Below are positions 1-7,024 of a stretch of 8,131 nt of DNA, piece after piece. The stretch is taken from assembly GCA_009920225.1 (NCBI GenBank), contig RGAJ01000065.1, forward strand, positions 1 to 8,131, written 5' to 3'. Origin of the DNA: Paracoccaceae bacterium. Lineage in GTDB: Bacteria > Pseudomonadota > Alphaproteobacteria > Rhodobacterales > Rhodobacteraceae. Under the pieces are notes generated by a model. That model did not search any database. It was given only the letters and a program-made list of their open reading frames with translations, and was not told where the DNA came from. Position 1 is the stretch's first letter. Each line of letters opens with the position of its first letter. The position numbers and the translations under genes are program-made.

Positions 1-254
1 AACCGCGCCATTGTGTCATCGGGCTGTGGATGCAGATAGGCAAGCTCGACGCGCCCTTTGGCAAACGCGGCAAGCTGTGGCATGCGGCCGCCCGCCAATA
101 AATTGGCTACAAGCGATGTGATGAAAACGGTTTTTCCCGATCTGGCCAAACCTGTTACGCCCAATCGGATGGGCGCACCAAACACCGTGTCCGTCACCTG
201 TTGGCCCGCAGCTTGGACGGTGTCGATCACGCTTTGGCCAATCTGTGATATCAT
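1..254 (-). CDS. YcjX-like P-loop GTPase (DUF463), N-terminal part
   Basis: Only the first 84 residues are inside the window; the gene runs off the left edge. A Walker A loop, GLARSGKT, sits at residues 35-42, followed by VFITSLVANLL and GGRMPQL, the pattern I associate with the YcjX/DUF463 family of stress-linked GTP-binding proteins. The exact cellular role of that family is poorly defined. The start at 254 (MISQIGQ) is preferred because AAGGA lies 7 bases upstream and family members begin about there. An in-frame ATG at 272 would add six residues (MTKDKR), but its AAGGGG is only two bases away. The gene is divergent from truA. Nothing is known here of the C-terminal part, so completeness cannot be judged. 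Confidence 0.8.
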   Translation of the reverse strand, partial: MISQIGQSVIDTVQAAGQQVTDTVFGAPIRLGVTGLARSGKTVFITSLVANLLAGGRMPQLAAFAKGRVELAYLHPQPDDTMAR

Positions 255-329
255 TCTCTTGTCCTTTGTCATATCCCCTTAAAGATAGGGATGTGAACTG
301 TGATTGCCTAGTGCTGCATGTCATGCGTG

Positions 330-346
330 CCCCCTTTCCAAGGGGG
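330..346. other. Perfect 7-bp inverted repeat in the ycjX/truA divergent region
   Basis: CCCCCTT-tcc-AAGGGGG forms a perfect 7-bp stem with a 3-base loop, followed on the plus strand by GAATTTT. It lies in the 115-bp gap between two divergent genes, 24 bases before the truA start. That position argues against a terminator and allows an operator or a hairpin in the truA leader. A second small inverted repeat, GCATG-t-CATGC, is at 316-326. I see no convincing promoter hexamers for either gene here. Confidence 0.3.
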
Positions 347-369
347 GAATTTTGCGGTAGCTCACGCAT

Positions 370-1137
370 ATGAACAGATACGCGATCAAAGTTGAATATC
401 ACGGCGCGCCTTTTTCGGGGTGGCAACGTCAGGCGGATCATCCGTCGGTCCAAGGTGCGATTGAAGACGCCTTGGCCAAGCTTGAACCCCGTGCGCACAC
501 CATCGCCGCCGCAGGGCGCACAGATGCGGGTGTTCATGCCACGGGACAAGTTGCGCAGTGTGATATGCAAAAGGATTGGGATCCGTTCCGCCTGTCAGAG
601 GCATTGAACTATCACCTCAAACCGTTGCCAATTGCGATCACAGAGTGTGCCTTGGCCGATCCCGACTGGCATGCGCGGTTTTCTGCGACAGAGCGGCGAT
701 ATTTCTTTCGCCTGTTAATGCGCCGCGCGCCTGCGGTGCATGATGCGGGGCTGGTGTGGCAGGTATCCCACGATTTGGACGATGCGGCCATGCGTGAGGC
801 GGCGTCATATTTAATCGGGCGACATGATTTCACGACCTTTAGGTCCGTATCCTGTCAGTCGAATAGCCCAGTGAAATCGTTGGATGAACTGCGGATCGAA
901 CGTGTTGACGGGCGATCAGGACCAGAGCTGCATTTTCACGTTCGCGCGCGGTCATTCCTGCATAACCAAGTGCGCAGTTTTGTGGGCACGTTGGAACGTG
1001 TGGGGGCAGGGGCGTGGGATCCGATTGATGTCAAACACGCGCTTGACGCACGATCGCGCCCTGCATGCGGGCCAGTGAGCCCGCCACAGGGGCTCTATCT
1101 GGCGCATGTGACCTATCCCGACGATCCGTTTGCGTGA
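370..1137 (+). CDS. truA: tRNA pseudouridine(38-40) synthase TruA
   Basis: TruA converts uridines 38, 39 and 40 of the tRNA anticodon arm to pseudouridine in the cytoplasm. The 255-residue protein has the family's usual length and landmarks: an N-terminal [15 protein letters not shown] (residues 7-21), the catalytic motif GRTDAGVHA at 49-57 with the nucleophile aspartate at residue 52, a central [12 protein letters not shown] segment, and [12 protein letters not shown] followed by a C-terminal [13 protein letters not shown]. No internal gap is seen. The ATG at 370 gives the canonical N-terminus, although only a weak ribosome site (GGTAG) precedes it. The stop is one base from the stop of the convergent purK. 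It is transcribed alone on the plus strand. The identification is secure. Confidence 0.96.
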   Translation: MNRYAIKVEYHGAPFSGWQRQADHPSVQGAIEDALAKLEPRAHTIAAAGRTDAGVHATGQVAQCDMQKDWDPFRLSEALNYHLKPLPIAITECALADPDWHARFSATERRYFFRLLMRRAPAVHDAGLVWQVSHDLDDAAMREAASYLIGRHDFTTFRSVSCQSNSPVKSLDELRIERVDGRSGPELHFHVRARSFLHNQVRSFVGTLERVGAGAWDPIDVKHALDARSRPACGPVSPPQGLYLAHVTYPDDPFA

Positions 1138-1138
1138 C

Positions 1139-2014
1139 CTATGCAGACGGCGTGGGTATGATTTTGTTGAAATGCCCCATTTTGCGCCCTGCTTTGACCT
1201 CGGCTTTGCCATAAAGGTGCAAGGACACAGTCGGATCTTTGGCCAAGTCTGGCACGCGGTCCATATCCGCACCGATCAGGTTTTCCATCACGACATCGCT
1301 GTGACGCGATCCATCGCCCAACGGCCATCCGGCCACAGCGCGAATATGTTGTTCGAATTGATCAACCGCACATCCATTTTGCGTCCAATGCCCAGAGTTA
1401 TGAACCCGAGGGGCGATTTCATTCACGATCAACCCTTTTGGCGTCACAAATAACTCAAGCCCCATCACACCCACATAGTCGAGCGCGTTCAATATCCGTC
1501 CCGCCATCAAAACGGCATCCATGCGCTGGGCCTTGGACAGGCGGGCGGGGACTGTTGTCGTGTGCAAAATGCCGCCGCGATGAATGTTTTCACCGGGATC
1601 AAAGCACGACACATCACCATTTTCACTGCGCGCGCCAATGACGGAAATTTCATGGGTAAAGTTTATGAACCCCAAGTTCGCCAAAAAATCCTTTTCTGTG
1701 ATCCGGTCTTGGGACACGCGCAGTGCCTCACGGTTGGGATGAATCGGGCGGATGTTTTCCAAAATATCCAAGGCAGATGTTGGAATGTTTTCAAATTCAT
1801 AGGTAATGACGTCCACCGATTGCGCAAATGCGTTCAACGCCTCTGCATCGTCGTAATTGGCCGTAGTGACACGATCTGCAACATGTGCGGCGGGCGGGTT
1901 TGCACCGGGTTCAAAGATATGCGTTTTAAAGCCCAATCGGCTTGCCGCGACAGACAGCATGCGACCCAATTGGCCGCCGCCCAAAATACCAATGGTTGCG
2001 CCTTGTTCTAACAT
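1139..2014 (-). CDS. purK: N5-CAIR synthase PurK with an internal in-frame deletion
   Basis: PurK uses ATP and bicarbonate to carboxylate aminoimidazole ribonucleotide (AIR), giving N5-CAIR for PurE in purine synthesis. The N-terminal domain is clear (IGILGGGQLGRML at 8-20, DVITYEFENIP at 68-78), as is the C-terminal part (HEISVIGAR at 121-129, GLELFV at 185-190, VNEIAPRVHNSGHWT at 197-211, GRKMGH at 276-281). Residues 104-115 (RITEKDFLANLG) run straight into FINFTHEISV. The roughly 65 residues normally between them, including the VLKTRRFGYDGKGQ-type ATP-binding segment of the ATP-grasp fold, are absent. The product is 291 residues against about 355 usually. The frame is open throughout, so a protein could be made, but it should not bind ATP normally. 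The ATG at 2014 overlaps the purE stop by one base (TAATG), which suggests translational coupling; an upstream ATG at 2065 would sit inside purE. Confidence 0.9.
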   Translation of the reverse strand: MLEQGATIGILGGGQLGRMLSVAASRLGFKTHIFEPGANPPAAHVADRVTTANYDDAEALNAFAQSVDVITYEFENIPTSALDILENIRPIHPNREALRVSQDRITEKDFLANLGFINFTHEISVIGARSENGDVSCFDPGENIHRGGILHTTTVPARLSKAQRMDAVLMAGRILNALDYVGVMGLELFVTPKGLIVNEIAPRVHNSGHWTQNGCAVDQFEQHIRAVAGWPLGDGSRHSDVVMENLIGADMDRVPDLAKDPTVSLHLYGKAEVKAGRKMGHFNKIIPTPSA

Positions 2015-2505
2015 TATTCGTCTTTCGGTTCGTCTGGAATGGACGCTGACAATGCATCGCGCCACGCGTCAAGCCGATGTGCCAAATCGGCATCGTGCAG
2101 GGCCAAAATCCCTGCGGCCATCAACCCTGCGTTTGCGGCCCCAGCAGCCCCAATCGCCATTGTGGCCACTGGAAATCCCTTGGGCATTTGCACGATGGAA
2201 TACAGGCTGTCGACGCCCGATAATGCTTTGGTCTGTACAGGTACGCCAATCACAGGGATTCGGGTTTTTGACGCCATCATTCCGGGTAAATGGGCCGCAC
2301 CGCCTGCGCCCGCGATGATCACCTGTAACCCACGATCCGCCGCAGTTTTCCCATAGCTCCACAACCGATCCGGTGTGCGATGGGCCGATACGATCTTGGC
2401 CTCATATGCGATGTTCAATTCGTCCAGAATATCAGCGGCACCTTTCATTGTGGGCCAATCTGATTGGCTGCCCATAATGATGCCAACGGGGGGAGTTTCT
2501 GACAT
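2014..2505 (-). CDS. purE: N5-carboxyaminoimidazole ribonucleotide mutase PurE (class I)
   Basis: PurE moves the carboxyl group of N5-CAIR to carbon 4, giving CAIR in de novo purine synthesis. The 163-residue product has normal class I length and motifs: GSQSDWPTM at 12-20, SAHRTPDR at 40-47 with the conserved histidine at 42, [12 protein letters not shown] at 65-76, and [24 protein letters not shown] at 85-108. The ATG at 2505 is chosen because [13 protein letters not shown] is the canonical N-terminus and AAGG lies about 8 bases upstream. An in-frame ATG at 2547 would add 14 residues unlike the family. It follows ydcH after 51 bases and is coupled to purK. Class I PurE normally depends on PurK, which makes the damage in the next gene notable. 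Confidence 0.95.
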   Translation of the reverse strand: MSETPPVGIIMGSQSDWPTMKGAADILDELNIAYEAKIVSAHRTPDRLWSYGKTAADRGLQVIIAGAGGAAHLPGMMASKTRIPVIGVPVQTKALSGVDSLYSIVQMPKGFPVATMAIGAAGAANAGLMAAGILALHDADLAHRLDAWRDALSASIPDEPKDE

Positions 2506-2556
2506 GGTGTAACCCTTGGTCGCTTTCGGAAGCGGCACTATAGCCATTTACAAGGA

Positions 2557-2781
2557 TTAGGCAATGATGTCGGGTGTTAATCTGTCTTCGATCCGTGAAA
2601 TTCGATCTTTCAATAACAGTTTTTTCTTTTTCAACCTTTGTAGGGTCAGCTGATCCGCCGTTCCTTTTTCGATCAAGGCTTGAATTGCTTCGTCAAGATC
2701 GCGGTGTTCCCTGCGGAAAACTTCCAATTCGAAACGTAAGACGTCATCAGTCTTCATCGAAAATTCGGACGGAGCGTTCAT
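2557..2781 (-). CDS. YdcH family small coiled-coil protein (DUF465)
   Basis: This 74-residue, highly charged protein has the DUF465/YdcH pattern. An N-terminal lead (about residues 1-16) is followed by ELEVFRREHRDLDEAIQALIEKG and a lysine/leucine-rich second helix with QRLKKKKLLLKDRISRIEDRL, together predicting a helical hairpin or coiled coil. There is no signal peptide and no membrane segment. The molecular role of the family is not established. The ATG at 2781 has AGAGG seven bases upstream; an internal ATG at codon 9 is less well supported. It leads the minus-strand group ydcH-purE-purK, 51 bases before purE, an order I recall from Rhodobacteraceae. A functional link to purine synthesis is not implied. 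Confidence 0.88.
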   Translation of the reverse strand: MNAPSEFSMKTDDVLRFELEVFRREHRDLDEAIQALIEKGTADQLTLQRLKKKKLLLKDRISRIEDRLTPDIIA

Positions 2782-2808
2782 AGGTGGCCTCTGAGTCGTT
2801 GAAACATG

Positions 2809-2836
2809 ATGATACTAGATCGAATCTGACCTGCAA
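2809..2836 (-). promoter_or_regulatory. Candidate promoter of the ydcH-purE-purK group
   Basis: Read on the minus strand, TTGCAG (2836-2831) and TATCAT (2814-2809) are separated by 16 bases, a housekeeping-type pair, about 28 bases before the ydcH start. The -35 lies only four bases from the -35 of the divergent heat-shock-like promoter, so the two could compete. This is a by-eye match only. Confidence 0.4.
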
Positions 2837-2840
2837 AGCC

Positions 2841-2869
2841 CTTGCAATCATTATATTTCCTTACCATAT
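2841..2869 (+). promoter_or_regulatory. Candidate RpoH (sigma-32-like) heat-shock promoter for the hsp20 remnant
   Basis: CTTGCA (2841-2846) and CCATAT (2864-2869) are separated by 17 bases. This resembles alphaproteobacterial RpoH promoters, which have a CTTG-type -35 and a CCAT/CYTAT-type -10. A transcript would start near 2876 and carry a leader of about 55 bases before the ATG at 2931. The match fits an hsp20 gene as the original target and suggests the promoter survived the deletion. Confidence 0.5.
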
Positions 2870-2930
2870 TCGATTCACGGCCGCCTTTTGGGGCCAAATG
2901 AGGACTGTCGCTTTTGCTAAGGACGTGTCG

Positions 2931-3227
2931 ATGACAAAACTTACACTTGGGTCTTACCCGCACATGCTGGGCTTTGAACAGCTAGAACGCCTTTTGGAAC
3001 GGACAGCAAAGTCCGGAAACGAAGGCTATCCCCCTTATAATATCGAACAAACGTCGGAACGATCCGCGAAAGATTTGCCCAAAGATGTTCAATCCCAGAT
3101 TGGAAAGTTGAAAAAACTTTATGCGGTGCATTCTGATCAAGGTGAACGTTTGGCCTTGGTCAAAGAACGAAATTTGGCCTTTGTTCTGGCGCGTCAAAAC
3201 GATCTGTCGCCCGTCACCGCGCATTGA
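2931..3227 (+). CDS. Fused remnant: Hsp20 N-terminus joined to DUF1150 C-terminus
   Basis: The 98-residue ORF is a chimera. Residues 1-45 (MTKLTLGSYP..., GFEQLERLLERTAKSGNEGY, PPYNIEQTSERS) match the start of alphaproteobacterial IbpA-like Hsp20 chaperones, ending just where the alpha-crystallin domain should begin. From residue 46 (AKDLPKDVQ..., KKLYAVHSDQGERLALVKER, NLAFVLARQN, SPVTAH) the sequence matches the C-terminal two thirds of DUF1150 proteins, whose gene normally follows hsp20. The junction is near position 3066. The alpha-crystallin domain, the gene border and the DUF1150 N-terminus are missing, yet the frame is kept. AAGGA lies seven bases before the ATG at 2931; a longer in-frame ORF from 2784 would run through the promoter region and is rejected. 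Chaperone activity is not expected. Whether the DUF1150 part still works is unknown. Confidence 0.82.
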   Translation: MTKLTLGSYPHMLGFEQLERLLERTAKSGNEGYPPYNIEQTSERSAKDLPKDVQSQIGKLKKLYAVHSDQGERLALVKERNLAFVLARQNDLSPVTAH

Positions 3228-3251
3228 GCGTTACAAGACATTAAAATGCAT

Positions 3252-3280
3252 TTGAAACGTCTGTATCATGCTGCCATATT
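3252..3280 (+). promoter_or_regulatory. Candidate promoter of the phzF-like gene, possibly leaderless
   Basis: TTGAAA (3252-3257) and CATATT (3275-3280) are 17 bases apart in the 59-bp gap before the phzF-like gene. The expected transcription start falls at about 3286-3288, on the ATG at 3287, so the message may be leaderless. The start has no well-placed ribosome site, only GGTGG immediately upstream, which agrees. CCATATT also resembles the -10 used for the heat-shock-like site at 2864. Confidence 0.4.
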
Positions 3281-3286
3281 GGTGGC

Positions 3287-4168
3287 ATGACACAGTATGA
3301 TTGCGATTGGGTGGATGCGTTTACCGACCAAGCTTTTGGTGGGAACGGATGTGCCGTAGTTCACGACGCGTTGGATCTTGATGATGACACCTGTATGGCG
3401 TTCGTCCGCGAAACGTCACTGACAGAATGCACGTTTGTTGGTCCGTCCGCGCGTGGTGATTTCAAGGTGCGCTATTTTCTGGCGGGCACCGAAATTCCCT
3501 TTGCGGGCCATCCGACGATTGCCACGGTTATATCGTTGATACATCGTGAAAAAATCAAATCCCGCACCATAATGCTTGAGACCCTTTCAGGGATCGTGCC
3601 CATCGAAATTGATGAAAGCTTTGGCACCCCGCGTGTGATCATGACGCAAAGCAAACCCAGCTTTGGGCCCAAGGTGGATGCGGCCAATATCGCGGCGATC
3701 GGTGGAATTTCGGCGGATGACATCCTTGGTACGCCGCAGATCGTGTCCACAGGATTGCCATTTTGTATCACTGTGGTGAAATCCCATGATGTGCTGCGGT
3801 CCATTCAACTTCAGCCCAAGCCATTGGCCGCGTTTCAAAAGGCAGGTGCAGCAATAAGGGTGATGGAGCCTTTTTGGGTCACTTTGCAAGGTGCAACAGA
3901 AATTGGCGATACATTTTCGCGTTTGCTGATGGCGCCGCCCAATCCGTCTGAAGATTCGTTTACCGGGTCAGCAACCGGGGCGATGGCGGCCTATTTGTGG
4001 CGTTACGCATTGATCGAAGACAGAAATTTCATAGCAGAACAAGGTCACTGGATGGGCCGACCCGGCCAAGCACAGGTGCAGGTTCTGGGTCCGCAAATGG
4101 ATATCCAAGGGGTCCGTGTCGCAGGAACGGGTCATGTGTTAATGTCGGGTACCCTGTTCTTGGATTAA
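3287..4168 (+). CDS. PhzF family isomerase/epimerase-like protein
   Basis: This is a 293-residue member of the PhzF family, which has two diaminopimelate-epimerase-like halves. Motifs include WVDAFTDQAFGGNGCAVV at 8-25, SLTECTFV at 44-51 with the presumed catalytic glutamate at 47, EIPFAGHPT at 69-77, and SFTGSATGAMAAYLW at 224-238, the usual C-terminal substrate-loop signature. Length and motif order are normal, and no gap is seen. Substrates of most PhzF relatives are unknown. There is no phenazine gene nearby, so I do not assign phenazine synthesis. The ATG at 3287 gives the family N-terminus. The stop overlaps that of the convergent RES gene by four bases (4165-4168), leaving no room for a terminator. 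No partner gene suggests a pathway. Confidence 0.9.
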   Translation: MTQYDCDWVDAFTDQAFGGNGCAVVHDALDLDDDTCMAFVRETSLTECTFVGPSARGDFKVRYFLAGTEIPFAGHPTIATVISLIHREKIKSRTIMLETLSGIVPIEIDESFGTPRVIMTQSKPSFGPKVDAANIAAIGGISADDILGTPQIVSTGLPFCITVVKSHDVLRSIQLQPKPLAAFQKAGAAIRVMEPFWVTLQGATEIGDTFSRLLMAPPNPSEDSFTGSATGAMAAYLWRYALIEDRNFIAEQGHWMGRPGQAQVQVLGPQMDIQGVRVAGTGHVLMSGTLFLD

Positions 4169-4610
4169 TAATAAACGCCTTGTGTCCAAGGGGTTACAGT
4201 GTCAATGCGCACTGTCGGGCCGCCATCGTCGTTCCATCGGAACAATACCAAATGCCAACGATCAGGGTCGCGGCGGCTGGAATAGATCATGCCATCAGCG
4301 CCCGTTTCCCGAACCGCGTCGGACGCCTTCCATGATGCAGGGGTGCGCCCGATTTGGCGATCTTCAAACCATGGGGTCGCAGCCCAAATATGCGCATTTT
4401 TCAATGTCGGTAATGCGTCGGTATCACGTCAGTGCAACGTCGGTGTGTGATTTGGCGGACGAATGTCGCAGACCTGTGCGCCTGTCACCGTGAGTTTACA
4501 CAAAACCCGCGCATCATCGTTCCGGCCTTCGGGGGACAGCACGCCGTTCAACGCGCTATCAAGATATTTTTCAAACACGATCCGATAGAATGTACCGGAC
4601 AGCGGCACCA

Positions 4611-4611
<1 letters not shown>
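4165..4611 (-). pseudogene. Damaged RES-domain gene (NAD+ phosphorylase/toxin family)
   Basis: RES proteins are often toxins that degrade NAD+, paired with an Xre-type antitoxin. The frame opens at 4611 with SGTFYRIVFEKYLDSALNG and VLSPEGR, then jumps at residue 30 to NDDARVLCKLTVTGAQVCDIR. About 26 residues usually starting FHHDGQ..LY and covering the TPEG segment are missing. After CDIR come about 11 extra codons ending in TGA at 4431-4429. In the same frame beyond it the rest of the domain resumes: WFEDRQIGRTPASW, ASDAVRETGADGMIYSS and WHLVLFRWND, down to the stop at 4165. The gene is therefore broken twice. Its ATG overlaps the trxB stop by one base (TAATG), so it was probably co-translated with trxB. 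No antitoxin gene is next to it. Confidence 0.82.
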
Positions 4612-5675
<1,064 letters not shown>

Positions 5676-5707
5676 TTAGAATAATCTTGCTTGGTTGTGA
5701 AATATTG

Positions 5708-5735
5708 TTGCGCAGCTGGGTGTTGTTGTTATAAC
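5708..5735 (+). promoter_or_regulatory. Candidate promoter of the Lrp/AsnC-type regulator
   Basis: TTGCGC (5708-5713) and TATAAC (5730-5735) are 16 bases apart, giving a start near 5742 and a leader of about 23 bases before the ATG at 5765. The -10 lies inside the perfect palindrome at 5726-5737. Confidence 0.4.
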
Positions 5736-5737
5736 AA
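5726..5737. promoter_or_regulatory. Perfect 12-bp AT-rich palindrome, candidate Lrp-type operator
   Basis: TTGTTATAACAA reads the same on both strands and covers the putative -10 of the regulator gene. Lrp/AsnC regulators bind AT-rich imperfect palindromes of roughly this size and commonly repress their own genes. Binding here would block the -10 directly, and multimers spreading leftwards could reach the trxB promoter about 130 bases away. The assignment is inferred from position and symmetry. Confidence 0.45.
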
Positions 5738-5764
5738 GTGCAAAAAAGAATGGGACAACCGACA

Positions 5765-6265
5765 ATGCCATTAACGCGACTTGATCCAATTGATCGATTG
5801 ATTCTTGCTGAATTGCAGGCCGACGGGCGGATGACCAATGTGGAATTGGCCCGCCGTGTTGGGATATCTGCACCGCCCTGTTTGCGACGCGTTCGCGCGC
5901 TTGAGGAACAGGGATATATCAACGGATACCATGCGCAGGTGGATACGCGGTCGCTTGGCTTCGAAGTCCAGGTTTTCGCCATGGTCGGATTGCAAAGTCA
6001 GGCCGAAGCGGATTTGCGCGCATTCGAAGATCGTTGCCAAGAATGGCCGTTGGTGCGCGAATGTCATATGTTGAATGGCGAAGTCGATTTCATGTTGAAA
6101 TGCGTGGCCCCCGATCTAAGTTCGTTCCAAACCTTTTTGACCGAAGGCTTGTTGCGCGCGCCAAATGTTGGATCGGTGAAAACATCTTTGGTTATTCGCG
6201 GTGCGAAAAACGAACCCGGCGTGCCGTTTGATGTGTTGGAGTCACGGTTGTCCAAGGACGCGTGA
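5765..6265 (+). CDS. Lrp/AsnC family transcriptional regulator
   Basis: This 166-residue DNA-binding regulator is of the feast/famine type. The N-terminal winged helix-turn-helix covers about residues 6-55, with LDPIDRLILAELQADGRM, NVELARRVGISAPPCLRRV and RALEEQGYINGYHA. The C-terminal RAM ligand-binding domain covers about 66-146, including FEVQVFAMVGL, VRECHMLNGEVDFMLKCVA and APNVGSVKTSLVIR. Length is normal and there is no gap. The effector cannot be read from sequence; amino acids are typical for the family. The ATG at 5765 gives the family-like MPLTRLDPIDR. In-frame starts at 5738 (GTG) and 5750 (ATG) are possible, but 5738 precedes the predicted transcript start. It is divergent from trxB, and its stop directly abuts the stop of convergent pgeF. 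Confidence 0.92.
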   Translation: MPLTRLDPIDRLILAELQADGRMTNVELARRVGISAPPCLRRVRALEEQGYINGYHAQVDTRSLGFEVQVFAMVGLQSQAEADLRAFEDRCQEWPLVRECHMLNGEVDFMLKCVAPDLSSFQTFLTEGLLRAPNVGSVKTSLVIRGAKNEPGVPFDVLESRLSKDA

Positions 6266-7024
6266 TTACAGTCGAATACACGAAATCAAACGCCCATAAT
6301 CGGCCTGTTTTTCATGAACAGACCGACGATAGGAATAAAACCGTTTGGGATCGGAATAGGTGCAGTGGTTGATCCATTCGGCATGGCCGACGCCACTGTG
6401 TTCCAATTTCATCACGCCAAAGCCTGCCAAATCGAATTGGTATTTGCCCGCGCGATCCCCCGCTTTGAAAAATCTGTCTAGGGATGGATCCGACGCGATC
6501 ACGTCATCAAAAAATTCTTGTCCGACCTCATAGGCCGCTTGGGAAATGCACGGGCCGATGATGGCCACGATTTCATCACGCTCAGCGCCCAAATCGACCA
6601 TTGCATCGACAGTATTTTCCAAAATGCCGGCCACTGTGCCGCGCCACCCCGCATGGGCGGCCCCGATGACATGATTTCTGCGATCAGCAAACAGCACCGG
6701 CTGACAATCAGCGGTTAAAATTGACAGCGTTAATCCCGGAACATTGGTGACGATGCCGTCGGCCTTTGGCCGTTCTACAAATGGTTCGGTTGCGGTGACG
6801 ACAGTGGCCGAATGAATTTGATGCACCCCGATCAGCGGAATATCCACACCGCCCATCGCGTCTTGGACGCGGGTGCGATTCAGCGCGACCGCTTCGCTTT
6901 GGTCAGAGGACCCCGTTCCGCAGTTCAATCCCGAGAATATACCCGACGACGCCCCGCCAAGTCGCGTGAAAAAGCCATGCCGCAAGGGGGCAAGCGCGTC
7001 GGATGTGATGATTTCAAGTGTCAT
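6266..7024 (-). CDS. pgeF: Peptidoglycan editing factor PgeF (multicopper-type laccase-domain protein, DUF152)
   Basis: PgeF/YfiH proteins were long annotated as polyphenol oxidases. The E. coli protein removes misincorporated residues from peptidoglycan precursors, and relatives act on purine nucleosides. The 252-residue product is of usual length and carries the conserved metal-site motifs VHQIHS (67-72), LTADCQPVLFAD (103-114) and GAAHAGWRGT (121-130); His71, Cys107 and His124 form the expected triad. IIGPCISQAAYEVG and FYSYRR follow in order. The ATG at 7024 overlaps the stop of the upstream methyltransferase by four bases (ATGA), so translation is probably coupled. It is the last gene of the lgt-methyltransferase-pgeF operon. 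The family call is secure; the substrate here is inferred. Confidence 0.93.
   Translation of the reverse strand: MTLEIITSDALAPLRHGFFTRLGGASSGIFSGLNCGTGSSDQSEAVALNRTRVQDAMGGVDIPLIGVHQIHSATVVTATEPFVERPKADGIVTNVPGLTLSILTADCQPVLFADRRNHVIGAAHAGWRGTVAGILENTVDAMVDLGAERDEIVAIIGPCISQAAYEVGQEFFDDVIASDPSLDRFFKAGDRAGKYQFDLAGFGVMKLEHSGVGHAEWINHCTYSDPKRFYSYRRSVHEKQADYGRLISCIRL

Noticed and set aside
330..353. Hairpin followed by TTTT as a rho-independent terminator
   Set aside because: It sits between two divergent genes, where no transcript needs ending, and the T-run is short and separated by GAA.
16..570. Long minus-strand frame (184 residues) across the ycjX/truA region
   Set aside because: It is antisense to the 5' part of truA and overlaps the start of the ycjX-like gene; the composition is not protein-like.
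1562..2011. Open 149-residue plus-strand frame opposite purK
   Set aside because: It lies antisense to a clearly recognisable purK and shows no family motif; it is a by-product of codon bias on the other strand.
2521..2534. Small hairpin CGCTT-tcgg-AAGCG before purE as an attenuator or riboswitch
   Set aside because: The stem is only 5 bp, there is no alternative pairing or leader of useful size, and it does not resemble a purine riboswitch.
2784..2930. N-terminal extension of the hsp20-DUF1150 ORF from an ATG at 2784
   Set aside because: It would translate through the divergent promoter region, and the Hsp20 N-terminus with its own AAGGA ribosome site begins at 2931.
4165..4404. Second half of the RES frame as a separate gene starting at 4404
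   Set aside because: It continues the RES domain in the same frame as the first half, lacks a ribosome site, and starts in the middle of a conserved region.
4182..4493. Plus-strand frame of 103 residues over the damaged RES gene
   Set aside because: It is antisense to sequence that clearly encodes RES-domain motifs and has no recognisable domain.
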